Below, piece after piece: positions 36,895-47,159 of a stretch of 60,755 nucleotides of DNA. Within the stretch, counting starts at the first letter, position 1. Each line of letters opens with the position of its first letter. The notes below the pieces were generated by a model that was given only the letters and a program-made list of their open reading frames with translations, searched no databases and was not told where the DNA came from. The translations under genes and the position numbers were made by a program. This stretch comes from Oceanospirillaceae bacterium UBA7410 (GTDB lineage Bacteria > Pseudomonadota > Gammaproteobacteria > Pseudomonadales > Balneatricaceae), in contig DKMQ01000003.1 in the NCBI GenBank assembly GCA_002470565.1, positions 1 to 60,755 on the forward strand. The letters run 5' to 3'.

Positions 36895-37965
36895 CTAGAT
36901 ACCATTAACTGGCTGTTCTGAAACCTGCGCTTCAGAAAAGGTGGCCATTTCGTTATGCGTAACACATGCACTTTTCAATATAGATAAAGCCACGCCAGCG
37001 CCACTGCCTTCTCCTAAGCGCATACCCAAATCAAGAATAGTGTCAGCACCTATTGATGCCATCATTGCCTGATGTCCAGGCTCCGCTGAAGCATGAGAAA
37101 AAAACATCCACATGTTGATGTCAGGCTGAATTTTTGCGGCTAAAATAGCCGCTGAAGTGGTAATAAAACCATCTACTAAAATGGGCATACCCACCTGCGC
37201 TGCACGAATGTAGGCACCAGTTAATGCCGCAATTTCAAGCCCACCTACATGGCGTAGCGCTTCTATTGGGCTAGTCATGGCGTCTTCATGTTTGTCCAAT
37301 GCAGCTTCTATAACTTGGCCTTTATGTGTAACACCTTGTGCATCTAAGCCAGTGCCTGGGCCCACTAGAGCTGTGACACTTTGACCCGTAGCCCATGCTG
37401 CCAAAGCCGTAGCAGAGGTGGTATTGGCAATGCCCATATCACCACCTATAAACAAGGTAGCGCCATTGGCTGCTGCACGCTCCACCGCAGCTTTACCAGA
37501 TTGCATAGCTTGGCTTAGCTGCTCTATAGTCATAGCAGCTTGTTGTGAAAAATTAGATGTGCCTGCCATAATGGTGTTATCTACAACATTGTCCATAGCA
37601 GACAGATTTACCACAGTGCCTAGATTTACTACTTCAAAGGAAGCATTGTTTTGACGTGCCAATGCACAGATTGCAGCCCCACCACGAGAAAAATTCTTTA
37701 TCATCTCTCCAGTAACCACTTGAGGAAATGCAGACACACCCTCTGCCGCGACGCCATGGTCGCCAGCAAACACCACTACCTGAGCATTATCTACACTGGG
37801 CTTTTGCACACCTTGCATAGCACAAAGGCGCACAGCCATAGCTTCCAAACTCCCCAAAGATCCAGGCGGCTTGGTCAGTTGTCCTTGGCGCTCTAGCCCT
37901 TGCTCTTTAGCTCCCGTGTTAAGTGTGGCTAAGGGTGCATTAATCCATTCAATAGTCATAGTCAT
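36895..37965 (-). CDS. cobT: Nicotinate-nucleotide--dimethylbenzimidazole phosphoribosyltransferase
   Basis: Activates the lower ligand 5,6-dimethylbenzimidazole as alpha-ribazole phosphate. Conserved regions are LTKPPGSLGSLEAMAVRL, VVFAGDHGVAAEGVSAFP, GDMGIANTTSATAL and the catalytic glutamate in MRLGEGSGAGVAL. The length is 356 residues. It lies 6 bp upstream of cobC in the operon. Confidence 0.96.
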   Translation of the reverse strand: MTMTIEWINAPLATLNTGAKEQGLERQGQLTKPPGSLGSLEAMAVRLCAMQGVQKPSVDNAQVVVFAGDHGVAAEGVSAFPQVVTGEMIKNFSRGGAAICALARQNNASFEVVNLGTVVNLSAMDNVVDNTIMAGTSNFSQQAAMTIEQLSQAMQSGKAAVERAAANGATLFIGGDMGIANTTSATALAAWATGQSVTALVGPGTGLDAQGVTHKGQVIEAALDKHEDAMTSPIEALRHVGGLEIAALTGAYIRAAQVGMPILVDGFITTSAAILAAKIQPDINMWMFFSHASAEPGHQAMMASIGADTILDLGMRLGEGSGAGVALSILKSACVTHNEMATFSEAQVSEQPVNGI

Positions 37966-38028
37966 TACTTCTCGTTCATTTAAAAATTTATTTTAAGGTT
38001 TAATGAAAAATCATAAACACATATAAAG

Positions 38029-38568
38029 CTACTTTTTTAGGCTCAATGGCAATCCAGCTACGGCCAAAGTCACCTCGTCACATACTTGCGCTAAGCGCTG
38101 ATTCATAAGGCCTGAATAATCTTGAAATTGGCGGCTTAATTCGCCCATTGGCACAATGCCTGAACCCACTTCGTTACTTACCAATATTAGATGATGACGT
38201 GTTTGAGTTACTTGGCTAACCAGCGCTTCCAGCGCTGAATCCACATCATTGTCTTCAGCACACAAATGATTACTCAGCCATAACGTTAAGCAATCCACCA
38301 ACACACAGCGTGGAGCTTGATCAAGGTCTAACAAAATTTGGCTTAGCGCTAATGGCTCTTCCACAAGCCCCCAATGACTTGGCCTGCGTTCCTTATGAAT
38401 AGCTACTCTTGCTGCCATGCTGCCTGGTTCATTGCGCTTACTTACTTGAGCTGTAGCCACATAGACGACTTCTAAACCACTGCTCATGGCGGCTTGCTCT
38501 GCTAGACCACTTTTGCCAGATCGAGCACCTCCCAAAAACAGCTGCCGCAGCGGCATAATAGACGTCAT
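38029..38568 (-). CDS. cobU: Adenosylcobinamide kinase/guanylyltransferase CobU
   Basis: Phosphorylates adenosylcobinamide and then attaches GMP. The P-loop is LFLGGARSGKSGLAE, followed by VDCLTLWLSNHL and LVSNEVGSGIVPM. The length is 179 residues. It is the first gene of the cobU-cobT-cobC-cobS unit. The 185-bp upstream gap shows no B12-box or cobalamin riboswitch that I can recognise. Confidence 0.95.
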   Translation of the reverse strand: MTSIMPLRQLFLGGARSGKSGLAEQAAMSSGLEVVYVATAQVSKRNEPGSMAARVAIHKERRPSHWGLVEEPLALSQILLDLDQAPRCVLVDCLTLWLSNHLCAEDNDVDSALEALVSQVTQTRHHLILVSNEVGSGIVPMGELSRQFQDYSGLMNQRLAQVCDEVTLAVAGLPLSLKK

Positions 38569-38753
38569 AACGAATTGCTCTGATACTTATGGTTAAATAT
38601 ATGTATAGTTTATAGCGTTCCTTTGCCCTTTAATACTTAAAAGCGACTAGGATATTTCAATCTTCAAATATACGCCTTGTTCACCACTTCAGCGATAGGT
38701 AAACTTCGCTATACATTGAATACAGCACCAAACATAACAGCAGAACATAGACT

Positions 38754-39359
38754 ATGAAAAAACCCATTAGTGATGAAAAACACCAGCAACGCATGAGCAA
38801 AGTAAAGCAGCAAATTGATAAAAAAATTGCCAAAGCTGACAAAGAACAAGGTGTATCTGTATTACTCACTGGCAACGGCAAAGGTAAAAGCAGCTCCGCT
38901 TTTGGTATGCTGGGTAGGAGTTTGGGCTATGGACACAAGTGCGCCGTAGTGCAGTTTATAAAGGGGGATTGGGAATGTGGAGAAGAACTGTTTTTTAGCC
39001 AATTACCATTAGTTTCATACCACGCCATGGGCGCTGGATTCACTTGGGAAACCCAAAACCAAGAAGCCGATAAAGCAGCAGCTGAAAAAGCTTGGGTGCT
39101 AGCTGCGTCCTTACTGGCAGACCCTGACATCGATTTTTTAATCTTGGACGAACTTACCTATATGTTTAACCATGGCTGGTTAGATTTAGAGATGGTAGCC
39201 AAAGCGATCACTGAGCGCCCTGCCAACATGAACCTTGTGGTCACAGGACGAGGCGCACCTAATGGCTTGATTGAAGTGTGTGACACAGTGAGCGAAATAA
39301 AAGATGTTAAACATGCATTTAGAGATGGCATTAAAGCTCAGCGCGGCATCGAATTTTAG
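38754..39359 (+). CDS. cobO: Cob(I)yrinic acid a,c-diamide adenosyltransferase
   Basis: BtuR/CobO corrinoid adenosyltransferase that adds the 5'-deoxyadenosyl ligand to reduced corrinoids. The P-loop is GNGKGKSSSAFGMLGR. FLILDELTYMF and VVTGRGAPNGLIEVCDTVSEI are family segments. The length is 201 residues with a lysine-rich N-terminus. It is divergent from cobU, so this step is transcribed separately. Confidence 0.95.
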   Translation: MKKPISDEKHQQRMSKVKQQIDKKIAKADKEQGVSVLLTGNGKGKSSSAFGMLGRSLGYGHKCAVVQFIKGDWECGEELFFSQLPLVSYHAMGAGFTWETQNQEADKAAAEKAWVLAASLLADPDIDFLILDELTYMFNHGWLDLEMVAKAITERPANMNLVVTGRGAPNGLIEVCDTVSEIKDVKHAFRDGIKAQRGIEF

Positions 39360-39360
39360 A

Positions 39361-39450
39361 TAAAAAAATGGCCTGAGTTACCTCAGACCAAAAAATCGCC
39401 ACATATAATGTGGAAAGCATCGCTACCATACTGGCAGCAGCGCTTGATGC
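39361..39450 (-). ncRNA. Candidate minus-strand structured small RNA with tandem terminators
   Basis: Three hairpins lie in the 188-bp gap between plus-strand cobO and fldA. Two have intrinsic-terminator form only on the minus strand. CCACAT/ATGTGG (39399-39413) is followed in that direction by CGA and six T. A second 8-bp stem (39370-39389) is followed by an A and seven T. Upstream on the minus strand, 39417-39450 forms an 11-bp stem with a 7-base bulge. In two of the three stems the odd pair is a G-U wobble on the minus strand but an A-C mismatch on the plus strand. No convincing promoter is seen. The 5' end and function are unknown. Confidence 0.4.
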
Positions 39451-39547
39451 CAAGTAAATGGCTTAAAAATCAGAATAATTCCTAAAGTTTTATTTAATGT
39501 ACTAATACCTAATCCACCTTAAGCATTTTTATTTAGAGATTTAACTC

Positions 39548-40063
39548 ATGTCCATTGCACTATTTTTTGGCTCCACCACAGGTAATACAGAAGACATAGC
39601 CGACCAAATTCGTGACATTTTAGGCACTGATAAGGTAGATATTTTTAATGTGGCAGATGATTCTGTAAGCTTGATGCTAGACTATGAAACCGTGATTTGT
39701 GGCATTCCCACTTGGGACTATGGTGAGTTACAAGCTGACTGGGAAGACATCTGGGAAGAGATCGATGCGCTAGACCTGTCTGGCATTCAAATGGCCTTCT
39801 TTGGCTGTGGTGACCAAATTGGTTATCCAGAGTGGTATCAAGACGCTATGGGCTTACTACATGATAAATGTATAGGCCTTGGCGCTAAGGCGATAGGCTA
39901 CTGGTCCACGATGGGTTACCAATTTGAGGTGTCTAAAGCAGCAACAGCAGATGGCAGTCAATTTATAGGCTTAGCGGTTGATGAAGATAGTCAGCATGAG
40001 CTTACAGACCAACGTGTAACCACTTGGTGCAAGCAACTGCTTGAAGAGATAAGTGAGTACTAA
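39548..40063 (+). CDS. fldA: Long-chain flavodoxin
   Basis: A 171-residue FMN electron carrier. The FMN phosphate loop is FGSTTGNTEDIA, and the flavin-flanking loops are PTWDYGELQADWED and FFGCGDQIGYPEWYQDA. The inserted loop marks the long-chain class. Flavodoxins reduce partners such as MetH, BioB and radical-SAM enzymes. The CoA-transferase gene begins 2 bp downstream, so the two may be co-transcribed. Confidence 0.93.
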   Translation: MSIALFFGSTTGNTEDIADQIRDILGTDKVDIFNVADDSVSLMLDYETVICGIPTWDYGELQADWEDIWEEIDALDLSGIQMAFFGCGDQIGYPEWYQDAMGLLHDKCIGLGAKAIGYWSTMGYQFEVSKAATADGSQFIGLAVDEDSQHELTDQRVTTWCKQLLEEISEY

Positions 40064-40065
40064 CT

Positions 40066-41271
40066 ATGGATGCTAAAGGCCCCTTATCTGGATATAGAGT
40101 GATTGAATTAGGGCAACTGCTTGCAGGCCCTTTTGCTGGCTGTATGCTGGGATATTTTGGTGCAGAAGTCATCAAGATTGAATCTCCAAACGGAGGCGAT
40201 CCTATTCGCAATTGGCGCCAGATGAAAGACGGCACATCTTTATGGTGGTACTCATTAGCTAGAAACAAAAAATCTGTCACTATAGATCTTAAAACTAAAG
40301 CGGGCATTGAACTGGTTAAACAGCTGATTGATACAGCAGATATTGTAATAGAGAATTTCCGCCCAGGTGTAGTAGAAAACTGGGGCATTGGGCCTGAAGA
40401 GTTTAAGCAATCCAACCCTAAGCTTGTGTATGCCCGTATTTCCGGTTATGGACAAACAGGCCCCTATGCCAGCAAACCGGGATTTGCCTCTGTATGTGAA
40501 GGCATTAGTGGCTTTCGCTACGTCAATGGCCACCCAGATCAAGCTCCTGTGAGGCCCAATCTAAGCATTGGTGACACTATTTCTGGCATCCATGCAGCGC
40601 TGGGTATTTGTTTAGCCCTGCTTGAACAAAAAAACAGCGGCAAAGGCCAAGTTGTGGATGTGGCTTTGTATGAGTCTATGTTTAATTTGATGGAAGCAGT
40701 GGTGCCTGAGTATGACGGTGCCAACGTGATTAGACAGCCTTCTGGCAGCACAGTGACTGGCATTGTGCCTACCAACACCTATAAGTGTTTGGATGGTAAA
40801 TACGTAGTGATTGGTGGTAATGGGGATTCTATCTTTGTGCGCTTAATGACAGCAGCTGGCTACCCAGACATGGCTTGTGACCCTGCCTTGTCATCTAATG
40901 CAGGTCGTGTAGGACATGAAGTTAAAATTGACCAAGCCTTGTCCTCTTGGTGTGCAGAAAATGACTCAGTCAGCATTCTTGCTATTTTAGATGAAAACGC
41001 GGTGCCTGGTGGGCCCATATACAACGTAGAAGACATGGTCAATGATGAGCATTTTAAGGCCCGTGGGCTATTTGAAAGTGTAGAGATCAATGGTGAAGCA
41101 TTAAAGATTCCGGCCATTTTGCCAAAATTATCAAACACCCCTGGTGCCACTCGCTGGGCTGGACCGGCGCTAGGCAGCCATACCCATGATGTCCTAGGAA
41201 GTCTATTAGGCTTATCTGGCGAAAAACTAACGCAACTTGCCCAAGAAGGCGTTATAAAAAAACCAAACTAA
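40066..41271 (+). CDS. Class III CoA-transferase (CaiB/BaiF family)
   Basis: Transfers CoA between carboxylic acids. It opens with GYRVIELGQLLAGPFAGCMLGYFGAEVIKIE and has the catalytic aspartate D170 in LSIGDTISG, aligned with Asp169 of formyl-CoA transferase. The length is 401 residues. The substrate is not predictable. The neighbouring MFS and SDR genes may act with it. Its 3' end overlaps the convergent MFS gene by 45 bp. Confidence 0.9.
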   Translation: MDAKGPLSGYRVIELGQLLAGPFAGCMLGYFGAEVIKIESPNGGDPIRNWRQMKDGTSLWWYSLARNKKSVTIDLKTKAGIELVKQLIDTADIVIENFRPGVVENWGIGPEEFKQSNPKLVYARISGYGQTGPYASKPGFASVCEGISGFRYVNGHPDQAPVRPNLSIGDTISGIHAALGICLALLEQKNSGKGQVVDVALYESMFNLMEAVVPEYDGANVIRQPSGSTVTGIVPTNTYKCLDGKYVVIGGNGDSIFVRLMTAAGYPDMACDPALSSNAGRVGHEVKIDQALSSWCAENDSVSILAILDENAVPGGPIYNVEDMVNDEHFKARGLFESVEINGEALKIPAILPKLSNTPGATRWAGPALGSHTHDVLGSLLGLSGEKLTQLAQEGVIKKPN

Positions 41272-42438
41272 TGCCAAAGCTTGAAGCCCTAACACCCACA
41301 ACCACGCAGTAGCGTAAGCAACTTGTGGGTAAACCCCTAAGGCATTAGAGGGCCAAAGGTTAACCACGACACCCAAACCCCACTGACAAGCAAAAGCCAC
41401 CACAAATACACATAAATTAAGGCTAGTATTAGTGCGCCCTACTAGATTTTTCGGCACCGATTGTGACAAATAGGCATACATAAGCACACCAGAGGTGCCA
41501 AAGAATCCACTCAAACCCCACCATAAATGATGCCATTGGCTCCATTCGTTAATGATCACCCATTGGCTGCACATGTACACCAACATGCCGGACACACTCA
41601 CTATATGAGCACTGATACCATAGCGCTGAGCATAGGCAGCTAGCGCCCCCAACACCACAAAGCCTGCAGTCATTGCCACAGCCATAGTGAGAATAATTTG
41701 CGCCGTTTGAGACTCAGATAAAGCCAAATAATCACGCAGCCAATAGCCAGACCACAAGCCCACAAATGCACCAAAAACGCCTTGAGTAGCTACAGATAGG
41801 GGGGCAATTTGGTAGAAGCGTGGGTGCTTGATCACTTGCCACAAAGCCCCTAATTGCTGGCCTAAGCTTTCACCATTTGAACTCACCTTGTATTTGGGCA
41901 CCAAACTATAGACCAATACACTGGCTATAATAGAAGCCACAGCTAAGCCTTGAAACAAAAGTCGCCAGTCTCCCCAAGTTAAAAACCACTGTACAGGCGT
42001 AGAGGCACAGACCACTCCCAGGCCTCCTGCCATTAGTTGTAGGCCGTTAACTAAGGGTAGTTTTTGTGATGGCAGCAGGTTAGCGTAGGCAGTGAACGCT
42101 GCCATTAGACAGGCAGATACGCCGATACCAATAAGCCCACGCCCTATTAATAGCCCCATAGCGGAGCTTGCAAAAGCAAATATCAATGCGCCTAGTGCTG
42201 CTATTAATAACAGCGCAGCACTGACCTTGCGGCTTTCATAGCGATCTAACAATATGCCTAAGGGCAACTGACACAAAGCAAAGGTTAACAAATAAGCACT
42301 ACTAACCAAGCCCATTTGGTTAGCATTTAGACCAAATTCACGCACTAAATCTGGCGCAATCGCCACATTTACCACACGATATAAAAACGACAAAAAATAG
42401 CCAAAAGCAAAAGGTAAAAATAGCTTAAATAACATCAT
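41227..42438 (-). CDS. MFS transporter
   Basis: A 403-residue, about 12-helix major facilitator. It has the loop 2-3 signature (GILLDRYESRKV) and an N-terminus FAFGYFLSFLYRVVNVAIAPDL typical of the NarK/anion-organic acid type of permease. The substrate is unknown; an organic acid is plausible given the adjacent CoA-transferase. The C-terminal 15 codons overlap the convergent CoA-transferase gene. Confidence 0.88.
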   Translation of the reverse strand: MMLFKLFLPFAFGYFLSFLYRVVNVAIAPDLVREFGLNANQMGLVSSAYLLTFALCQLPLGILLDRYESRKVSAALLLIAALGALIFAFASSAMGLLIGRGLIGIGVSACLMAAFTAYANLLPSQKLPLVNGLQLMAGGLGVVCASTPVQWFLTWGDWRLLFQGLAVASIIASVLVYSLVPKYKVSSNGESLGQQLGALWQVIKHPRFYQIAPLSVATQGVFGAFVGLWSGYWLRDYLALSESQTAQIILTMAVAMTAGFVVLGALAAYAQRYGISAHIVSVSGMLVYMCSQWVIINEWSQWHHLWWGLSGFFGTSGVLMYAYLSQSVPKNLVGRTNTSLNLCVFVVAFACQWGLGVVVNLWPSNALGVYPQVAYATAWLWVLGLQALALVWFFYNAFLGKLR

Positions 42439-42647
42439 ATGCCTTTAAAGATTGTTTGCATGATTAGAACTTCGCATTAAAACACTTCAATAAACCTACA
42501 AAAGTCACTAAAATCAGAGGCCTTTATATCATATTTAATCGATACCTATCAGGCCCATCCTGCATCTGGCCTCTATTAAAAGCTAGCTTCAAAAATAACT
42601 TAGATAGATTCAACAGCTCATGTTTTAATTTGTACAGGGTAGCTATT

Positions 42648-43460
42648 ATGAAAAAAACCATATTAATTACAGGTGCTACTGACGGCATAGGCCTCAACAC
42701 AGCAAAAGCTTTAGTATCTTTAGGCCATGCCGTATTGATACATGGACGAAGCCCAGAAAAGCTAGCCCAAGTAGAAAACACTCTTAATGCCATACCCGAT
42801 GGCATTAAGGTAGTGCCTTATCTAGCCGATTTGTCAGATCTTTTAGAAGTGGCCCACTTTGCCAGCACTGTAAAAGCAAACCATACCAAACTAGATGTCC
42901 TCATCAACAACGCTGGTGTATTAAAAACCAATACCCCAATCAATAGAGATGGCATGGATGTGCGCTTTGTCGTAAATACTCTGGCACCCTATTTACTCAC
43001 CCAAAAATTACTGCCTTTGCTAGACAGCATGGCACGTGTAATCAACCTATCCTCTGCAGCACAAGCGCCAGTGGATTTAGATGCGCTAACTGGCAAAAAA
43101 CATGTCAGTGACGACTTGAATGCTTACGCACAAAGTAAACTAGCAATTACTATGTGGTCGTGTGGTGTGGCTCAAAAATTAAGCCTGCATGGCCCAATGA
43201 TTGTGGCTGTTAATCCAGGCTCATTACTTGCGACAAAGATGGTTATAGAAGGTTTTGGCATAGCTGGAAAAGATGTCAATATTGGTTCTGACATCCTTAT
43301 TCGCGCAAGCTTATCTGACGAGTTTAACAATACATCTGGTGAGTATTTTGATAATGATTCAGGCCAGTTTTCAGCACCACATATTGATGCACTTAACCCT
43401 AAAAAAAATGAAGACTTAATTCAATGCATAGAAGGCATCTTAAATAAAAGTAAGTCTTAG
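42648..43460 (+). CDS. SDR-family NAD(P)-dependent oxidoreductase
   Basis: A 270-residue short-chain dehydrogenase. The cofactor motif is ITGATDGIGLNTA, followed by VLINNAG, the catalytic serine in INLSSAAQ, and YAQSK (YxxxK). It resembles retinol-dehydrogenase-like SDRs. ATG 42648 has AGGG upstream; a TTG at 42630 is in frame but lacks support. The substrate is unknown. Confidence 0.9.
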   Translation: MKKTILITGATDGIGLNTAKALVSLGHAVLIHGRSPEKLAQVENTLNAIPDGIKVVPYLADLSDLLEVAHFASTVKANHTKLDVLINNAGVLKTNTPINRDGMDVRFVVNTLAPYLLTQKLLPLLDSMARVINLSSAAQAPVDLDALTGKKHVSDDLNAYAQSKLAITMWSCGVAQKLSLHGPMIVAVNPGSLLATKMVIEGFGIAGKDVNIGSDILIRASLSDEFNNTSGEYFDNDSGQFSAPHIDALNPKKNEDLIQCIEGILNKSKS

Positions 43461-43476
43461 TCATATTTTTACAAAA

Positions 43477-43505
43477 AAATACCCTGACAATGCAGGGTAT
43501 TTGTA
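43477..43505. terminator. Bidirectional terminator between the SDR gene and ssb
   Basis: Perfect 8-bp stem ATACCCTG (43479-43486) with CAGGGTAT (43493-43500). TTTGT follows on the plus side, and an A-run on the left gives a long U-tract on the minus side. Confidence 0.85.
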
Positions 43506-43537
43506 GTCATCGCTTAGTGAGTGACACTAGCTATAAT

Positions 43538-44110
43538 CTAGAACGGAATGTCATCGTCAAACCCATCATCAAAACCACCTGCTTGTTGCTGTGGTTGTTG
43601 TGCAGGCTGTTGCTGCTGGGCTGGTGGTTGTTGCTGATAAGACTGTTGCTGCTGCGGCCTGCCTTGAGGGGCTTGCTGATTATAGTTTTGCTGCTGGCCG
43701 CCACCTTGAGGTGCACCTTGACCACCTTGTTGGGCGTTTTGGCCACCTTGTGGACCGCCTGCTTGAGCGCTACCTTGACGGCTGTCTAGCATTTGCATTT
43801 GTGAGGCTACTATTTCAGTACTGTAACGCTTCACACCGTCTTGTTCCCACTGGCGAGTGCGTAAAGAGCCTTCTACGTATAGCTTTGAACCTTTACGAAC
43901 GTATTCACTGGCAATTTCTGCCAAACGGTTAAAAAACACCACTCGGTGCCATTCTGTGCGTTCTTGAGGTTGGCCTGTTTGCTTGTCCTTCCAAGATTCT
44001 GATGTGGCTATGCTTAAATTTGTGACTGCACCGCCGCTGGGCATGTACTTTGTCTCTGGGTCGCCGCCCACATTGCCTACCAAAATTACTTTATTTATAC
44101 CTTGTGCCAT
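43538..44110 (-). CDS. ssb: Single-stranded DNA-binding protein
   Basis: Residues 1 to about 110 are the OB-fold ([22 protein letters not shown]). A glutamine- and glycine-rich linker and the acidic C-terminal tip (FDDDIPF) that recruits repair and replication partners follow. AGGAGA precedes the ATG. It is divergent from uvrA, a common gammaproteobacterial pair. I do not find a full LexA box in the shared 220-bp gap. Confidence 0.97.
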   Translation of the reverse strand: MAQGINKVILVGNVGGDPETKYMPSGGAVTNLSIATSESWKDKQTGQPQERTEWHRVVFFNRLAEIASEYVRKGSKLYVEGSLRTRQWEQDGVKRYSTEIVASQMQMLDSRQGSAQAGGPQGGQNAQQGGQGAPQGGGQQQNYNQQAPQGRPQQQQSYQQQPPAQQQQPAQQPQQQAGGFDDGFDDDIPF

Positions 44111-44330
44111 GATCTTCTCCTGATGTATGAGTGTTAAATTGCTGTATGTGTTAGCACACTAAATTAACCCAGCTAAGTGCAACCGGGGGGAAAATTATAG
44201 GCCTTAAGTGGGTATTATTCAAAGCCTAAAGTAGTTATTTTAAGAAGAGATTTGGGCCACTTCTTTAAATGCTGTTATAGGCGGCTAGTTGTGCCTATAA
44301 TGGTCGGTTTGGCCCTTAGTGGATTGACCA

Positions 44331-47159
44331 ATGGATACGATCATAGTACGCGGTGCACGCACACATAACTTAAAGAACATCGACATCGATATTCCGCGCG
44401 ACAAGCTAGTTGTCATTACTGGTTTATCTGGCTCTGGCAAATCATCTCTAGCCTTTGACACACTCTATGCCGAAGGCCAAAGACGTTATGTAGAATCCTT
44501 ATCAACATACGCTAGGCAATTTCTTTCGATTATGGAAAAGCCTGACATTGACCATATCGAAGGCCTGTCACCTGCGATTTCTATCGAGCAAAAATCCACC
44601 TCACATAACCCCCGCTCTACTGTAGGTACCATCACCGAAATTTACGACTACTTGAGGTTGTTATTTGCCCGCGCAGGAGAGCCTCGTTGTCCCGATCATG
44701 GCTTGCCATTAGCTGCTCAAACTGTGAGCCAAATGGTAGACCAAGTATTAGCTCAAGAAGCTGATAAACGTTTAATGCTTTTAGCCCCTGTAGTTCAAAA
44801 TAGAAAAGGTGAGCACTTACACACCCTGGATGAGCTTAGGAGTCAGGGCTATATACGTGCGCGCATTGACGGCACCTTATGTGATTTAGATGACACTCCA
44901 GATTTAGAGAAGAATAAAAAGCACACTATAGAAGTGGTTGTAGACCGCTTTAAAGTAAAAGAAGGTTTACAGCTTCGCTTAGCTGAGTCCTTTGAGACTG
45001 CGCTAAACCTTACTGACGGCATCGCTAAAGTAGCATCAATGGATGATCCGTCAGAGCCAGAAATGATCTTTTCATCGCGCTTTGCTTGCCCCACTTGTGG
45101 CCACTCTATTGCGGAGCTAGAGCCACGTTTATTCAGCTTCAATAGCCCCTCAGGTGCATGCCAGTCTTGTGATGGTTTAGGTATCCGTCAGTTTTTTGAT
45201 GCTGGGAAAGTAGTACAGCAACCTGCTAATAGCTTATCTGAAGGGGCCGTTAGGGGCTGGGATCGTCGCTCTATTTATTATTATGGCCTTCTTAGCGCTA
45301 TGGCAAAGCATTACGGTTTTAGCATGGAAACCGCTTGGGAAAAGCTTAGTGATGAGGTTCAAAAGCTGATTCTTTACGGCACTGGAAAGGTGCCTGTTGA
45401 ATTTAATTATATTAATGATCGTGGCGACAAAATCACTCGCAATCACCCCTTTGAAGGGATCATTAATAACATGCAAAGACGCTATCGTGAGACTGAGTCA
45501 AACATGGTGCGCGAAGACCTAGGTAAGTACCTTAATATGCAGCCTTGTCCTAGCTGTAAAGGCAGCCGTTTGCGCACAGAAGCAAGGCATGTGTTTATTG
45601 ATGAGCTCAATTTACCGCAAATCACCAGTAAAGCTGTGGGTGCTTGTTCTGAATACTTTGCCAATTTAGAGTTATCTGGTAAACAAGGGCAGATCGCTGA
45701 CAAAATACTCAAAGAAATACGCCTACGATTAGATTTTTTAGTGAACGTAGGCCTAGAGTATCTCACCTTAGATCGTAACGCTGATACATTATCTGGTGGA
45801 GAAGCCCAACGCATTCGTCTTGCAAGCCAGATAGGTGCTGGCCTTGTGGGTGTTATGTACATTCTTGATGAGCCCTCTATTGGCCTGCATCAACGAGATA
45901 ATGAGCGTCTACTTAAAACATTGATACATCTGCGTGACCTTGGCAACACAGTAATTGTGGTCGAACACGACGAAGAAGCCGTGCGCTTGGCAGATCATGT
46001 CATAGACATTGGCCCTGGTGCTGGCGTTCATGGTGGACGTGTAGTGGCTCAAGGCACACCAGAAGAGGTCATGGCTAATCCTGATTCCCTTACTGGACAA
46101 TACTTAAGTGGTGTTAAGTGCATTCCCCTGCCAGCAAAACGCAACAAGCCTACTAAAGGCCAGTGGCTAAAGCTACTTGGCGCTACAGGTAACAACTTAC
46201 AAAACGTAGACCTAAGCATTCCATTAGGTTTAATGACTTGTGTGACTGGTGTTTCTGGCTCAGGCAAATCAACTTTAATCAATGCAACACTGTACCCTTT
46301 AGCTGCCACTTTGCTAAACAAGGCGACTACTTTAGTTGCGGCACCCCATAAGGAAGTTATCGGTTTAAATTTGATGGACAAAGTGGTAGATATCGACCAG
46401 AGCCCCATTGGACGCACACCTCGCTCTAATCCTGCCACGTATACCGGCATCTTTACACCCATTAGAGAATTGTTTGCAGGCACCCAAGAAGCTCGTTCTC
46501 GCGGTTACAAGCCTGGACGCTTTAGTTTTAATGTTAAGGGTGGGCGCTGCGAAGCTTGTCAGGGTGATGGCGTCATCAAAGTAGAAATGCACTTTTTACC
46601 TGACGTATATGTGCCTTGTGATGTGTGTAAGGGCAAACGTTATAACCGTGAAACCCTAGAAGTTCAGTATAAAGGTAAAAATATTACCGAAGTGTTAGAC
46701 ATGACTGTAGAAGCTGCAGTCGAGTTTTTTACCGCTGTGCCTATGATTCACCGCCGTTTAAAAACCCTAATGGACGTGGGTTTAAGCTACATTTGTTTGG
46801 GCCAAAACGCGACTACCTTATCAGGTGGTGAAGCCCAAAGGGTGAAGTTATCAAGGGAATTATCTAAGCGTGATACTGGCCAAACCTTATACATACTTGA
46901 CGAACCCACTACCGGCCTGCACTTTGCTGACATTCAGCAACTATTGGTTGTACTTCATCGCCTAAGAGACCACGGCAATACTATTGTTGTGATAGAGCAT
47001 AACTTGGATGTAATCAAAACAGCTGACTGGGTGATAGACCTAGGCCCAGAGGGCGGTAATAAGGGAGGGCAGATCATTGCAACAGGCACGCCAGAGGAAG
47101 TGGCGGCTAATACTGTGTCCCACACAGGGCGTTTCTTGGCACCTTTGCTGGTGCGTTAG
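44331..47159 (+). CDS. uvrA: Excinuclease ABC subunit A
   Basis: Damage-recognition ATPase of nucleotide-excision repair. It has two ABC modules. The first carries [12 protein letters not shown] and the second [12 protein letters not shown], each with an LSGGEAQR signature. Zinc-binding cysteines are in CPTCGH and in the [16 protein letters not shown] and PCDVC segments. The 942-residue length is typical. Confidence 0.97.
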   Translation: MDTIIVRGARTHNLKNIDIDIPRDKLVVITGLSGSGKSSLAFDTLYAEGQRRYVESLSTYARQFLSIMEKPDIDHIEGLSPAISIEQKSTSHNPRSTVGTITEIYDYLRLLFARAGEPRCPDHGLPLAAQTVSQMVDQVLAQEADKRLMLLAPVVQNRKGEHLHTLDELRSQGYIRARIDGTLCDLDDTPDLEKNKKHTIEVVVDRFKVKEGLQLRLAESFETALNLTDGIAKVASMDDPSEPEMIFSSRFACPTCGHSIAELEPRLFSFNSPSGACQSCDGLGIRQFFDAGKVVQQPANSLSEGAVRGWDRRSIYYYGLLSAMAKHYGFSMETAWEKLSDEVQKLILYGTGKVPVEFNYINDRGDKITRNHPFEGIINNMQRRYRETESNMVREDLGKYLNMQPCPSCKGSRLRTEARHVFIDELNLPQITSKAVGACSEYFANLELSGKQGQIADKILKEIRLRLDFLVNVGLEYLTLDRNADTLSGGEAQRIRLASQIGAGLVGVMYILDEPSIGLHQRDNERLLKTLIHLRDLGNTVIVVEHDEEAVRLADHVIDIGPGAGVHGGRVVAQGTPEEVMANPDSLTGQYLSGVKCIPLPAKRNKPTKGQWLKLLGATGNNLQNVDLSIPLGLMTCVTGVSGSGKSTLINATLYPLAATLLNKATTLVAAPHKEVIGLNLMDKVVDIDQSPIGRTPRSNPATYTGIFTPIRELFAGTQEARSRGYKPGRFSFNVKGGRCEACQGDGVIKVEMHFLPDVYVPCDVCKGKRYNRETLEVQYKGKNITEVLDMTVEAAVEFFTAVPMIHRRLKTLMDVGLSYICLGQNATTLSGGEAQRVKLSRELSKRDTGQTLYILDEPTTGLHFADIQQLLVVLHRLRDHGNTIVVIEHNLDVIKTADWVIDLGPEGGNKGGQIIATGTPEEVAANTVSHTGRFLAPLLVR

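Noticed and set aside
38569..38753. Cobalamin riboswitch between cobU and cobO
   Set aside because: No B12 box or conserved core sequence can be read on either strand.
42516..42574. AGAGGCC and GGCCTCT as an inverted repeat between the MFS and SDR genes
   Set aside because: The 7-bp arms are 45 bp apart with no symmetric inner sequence, which is likely by chance.
43490..43932. Open plus-strand frames opposite ssb
   Set aside because: They follow from the Q/G-rich linker of ssb read in reverse; no ribosome binding site or recognisable domain.
44137..44158. Possible LexA box in the ssb-uvrA gap (CTGTATGTGTTAGCAC)
   Set aside because: Only the CTGT half matches. The expected ACAG at the other end is absent (reads GCAC), so I do not call an SOS box.
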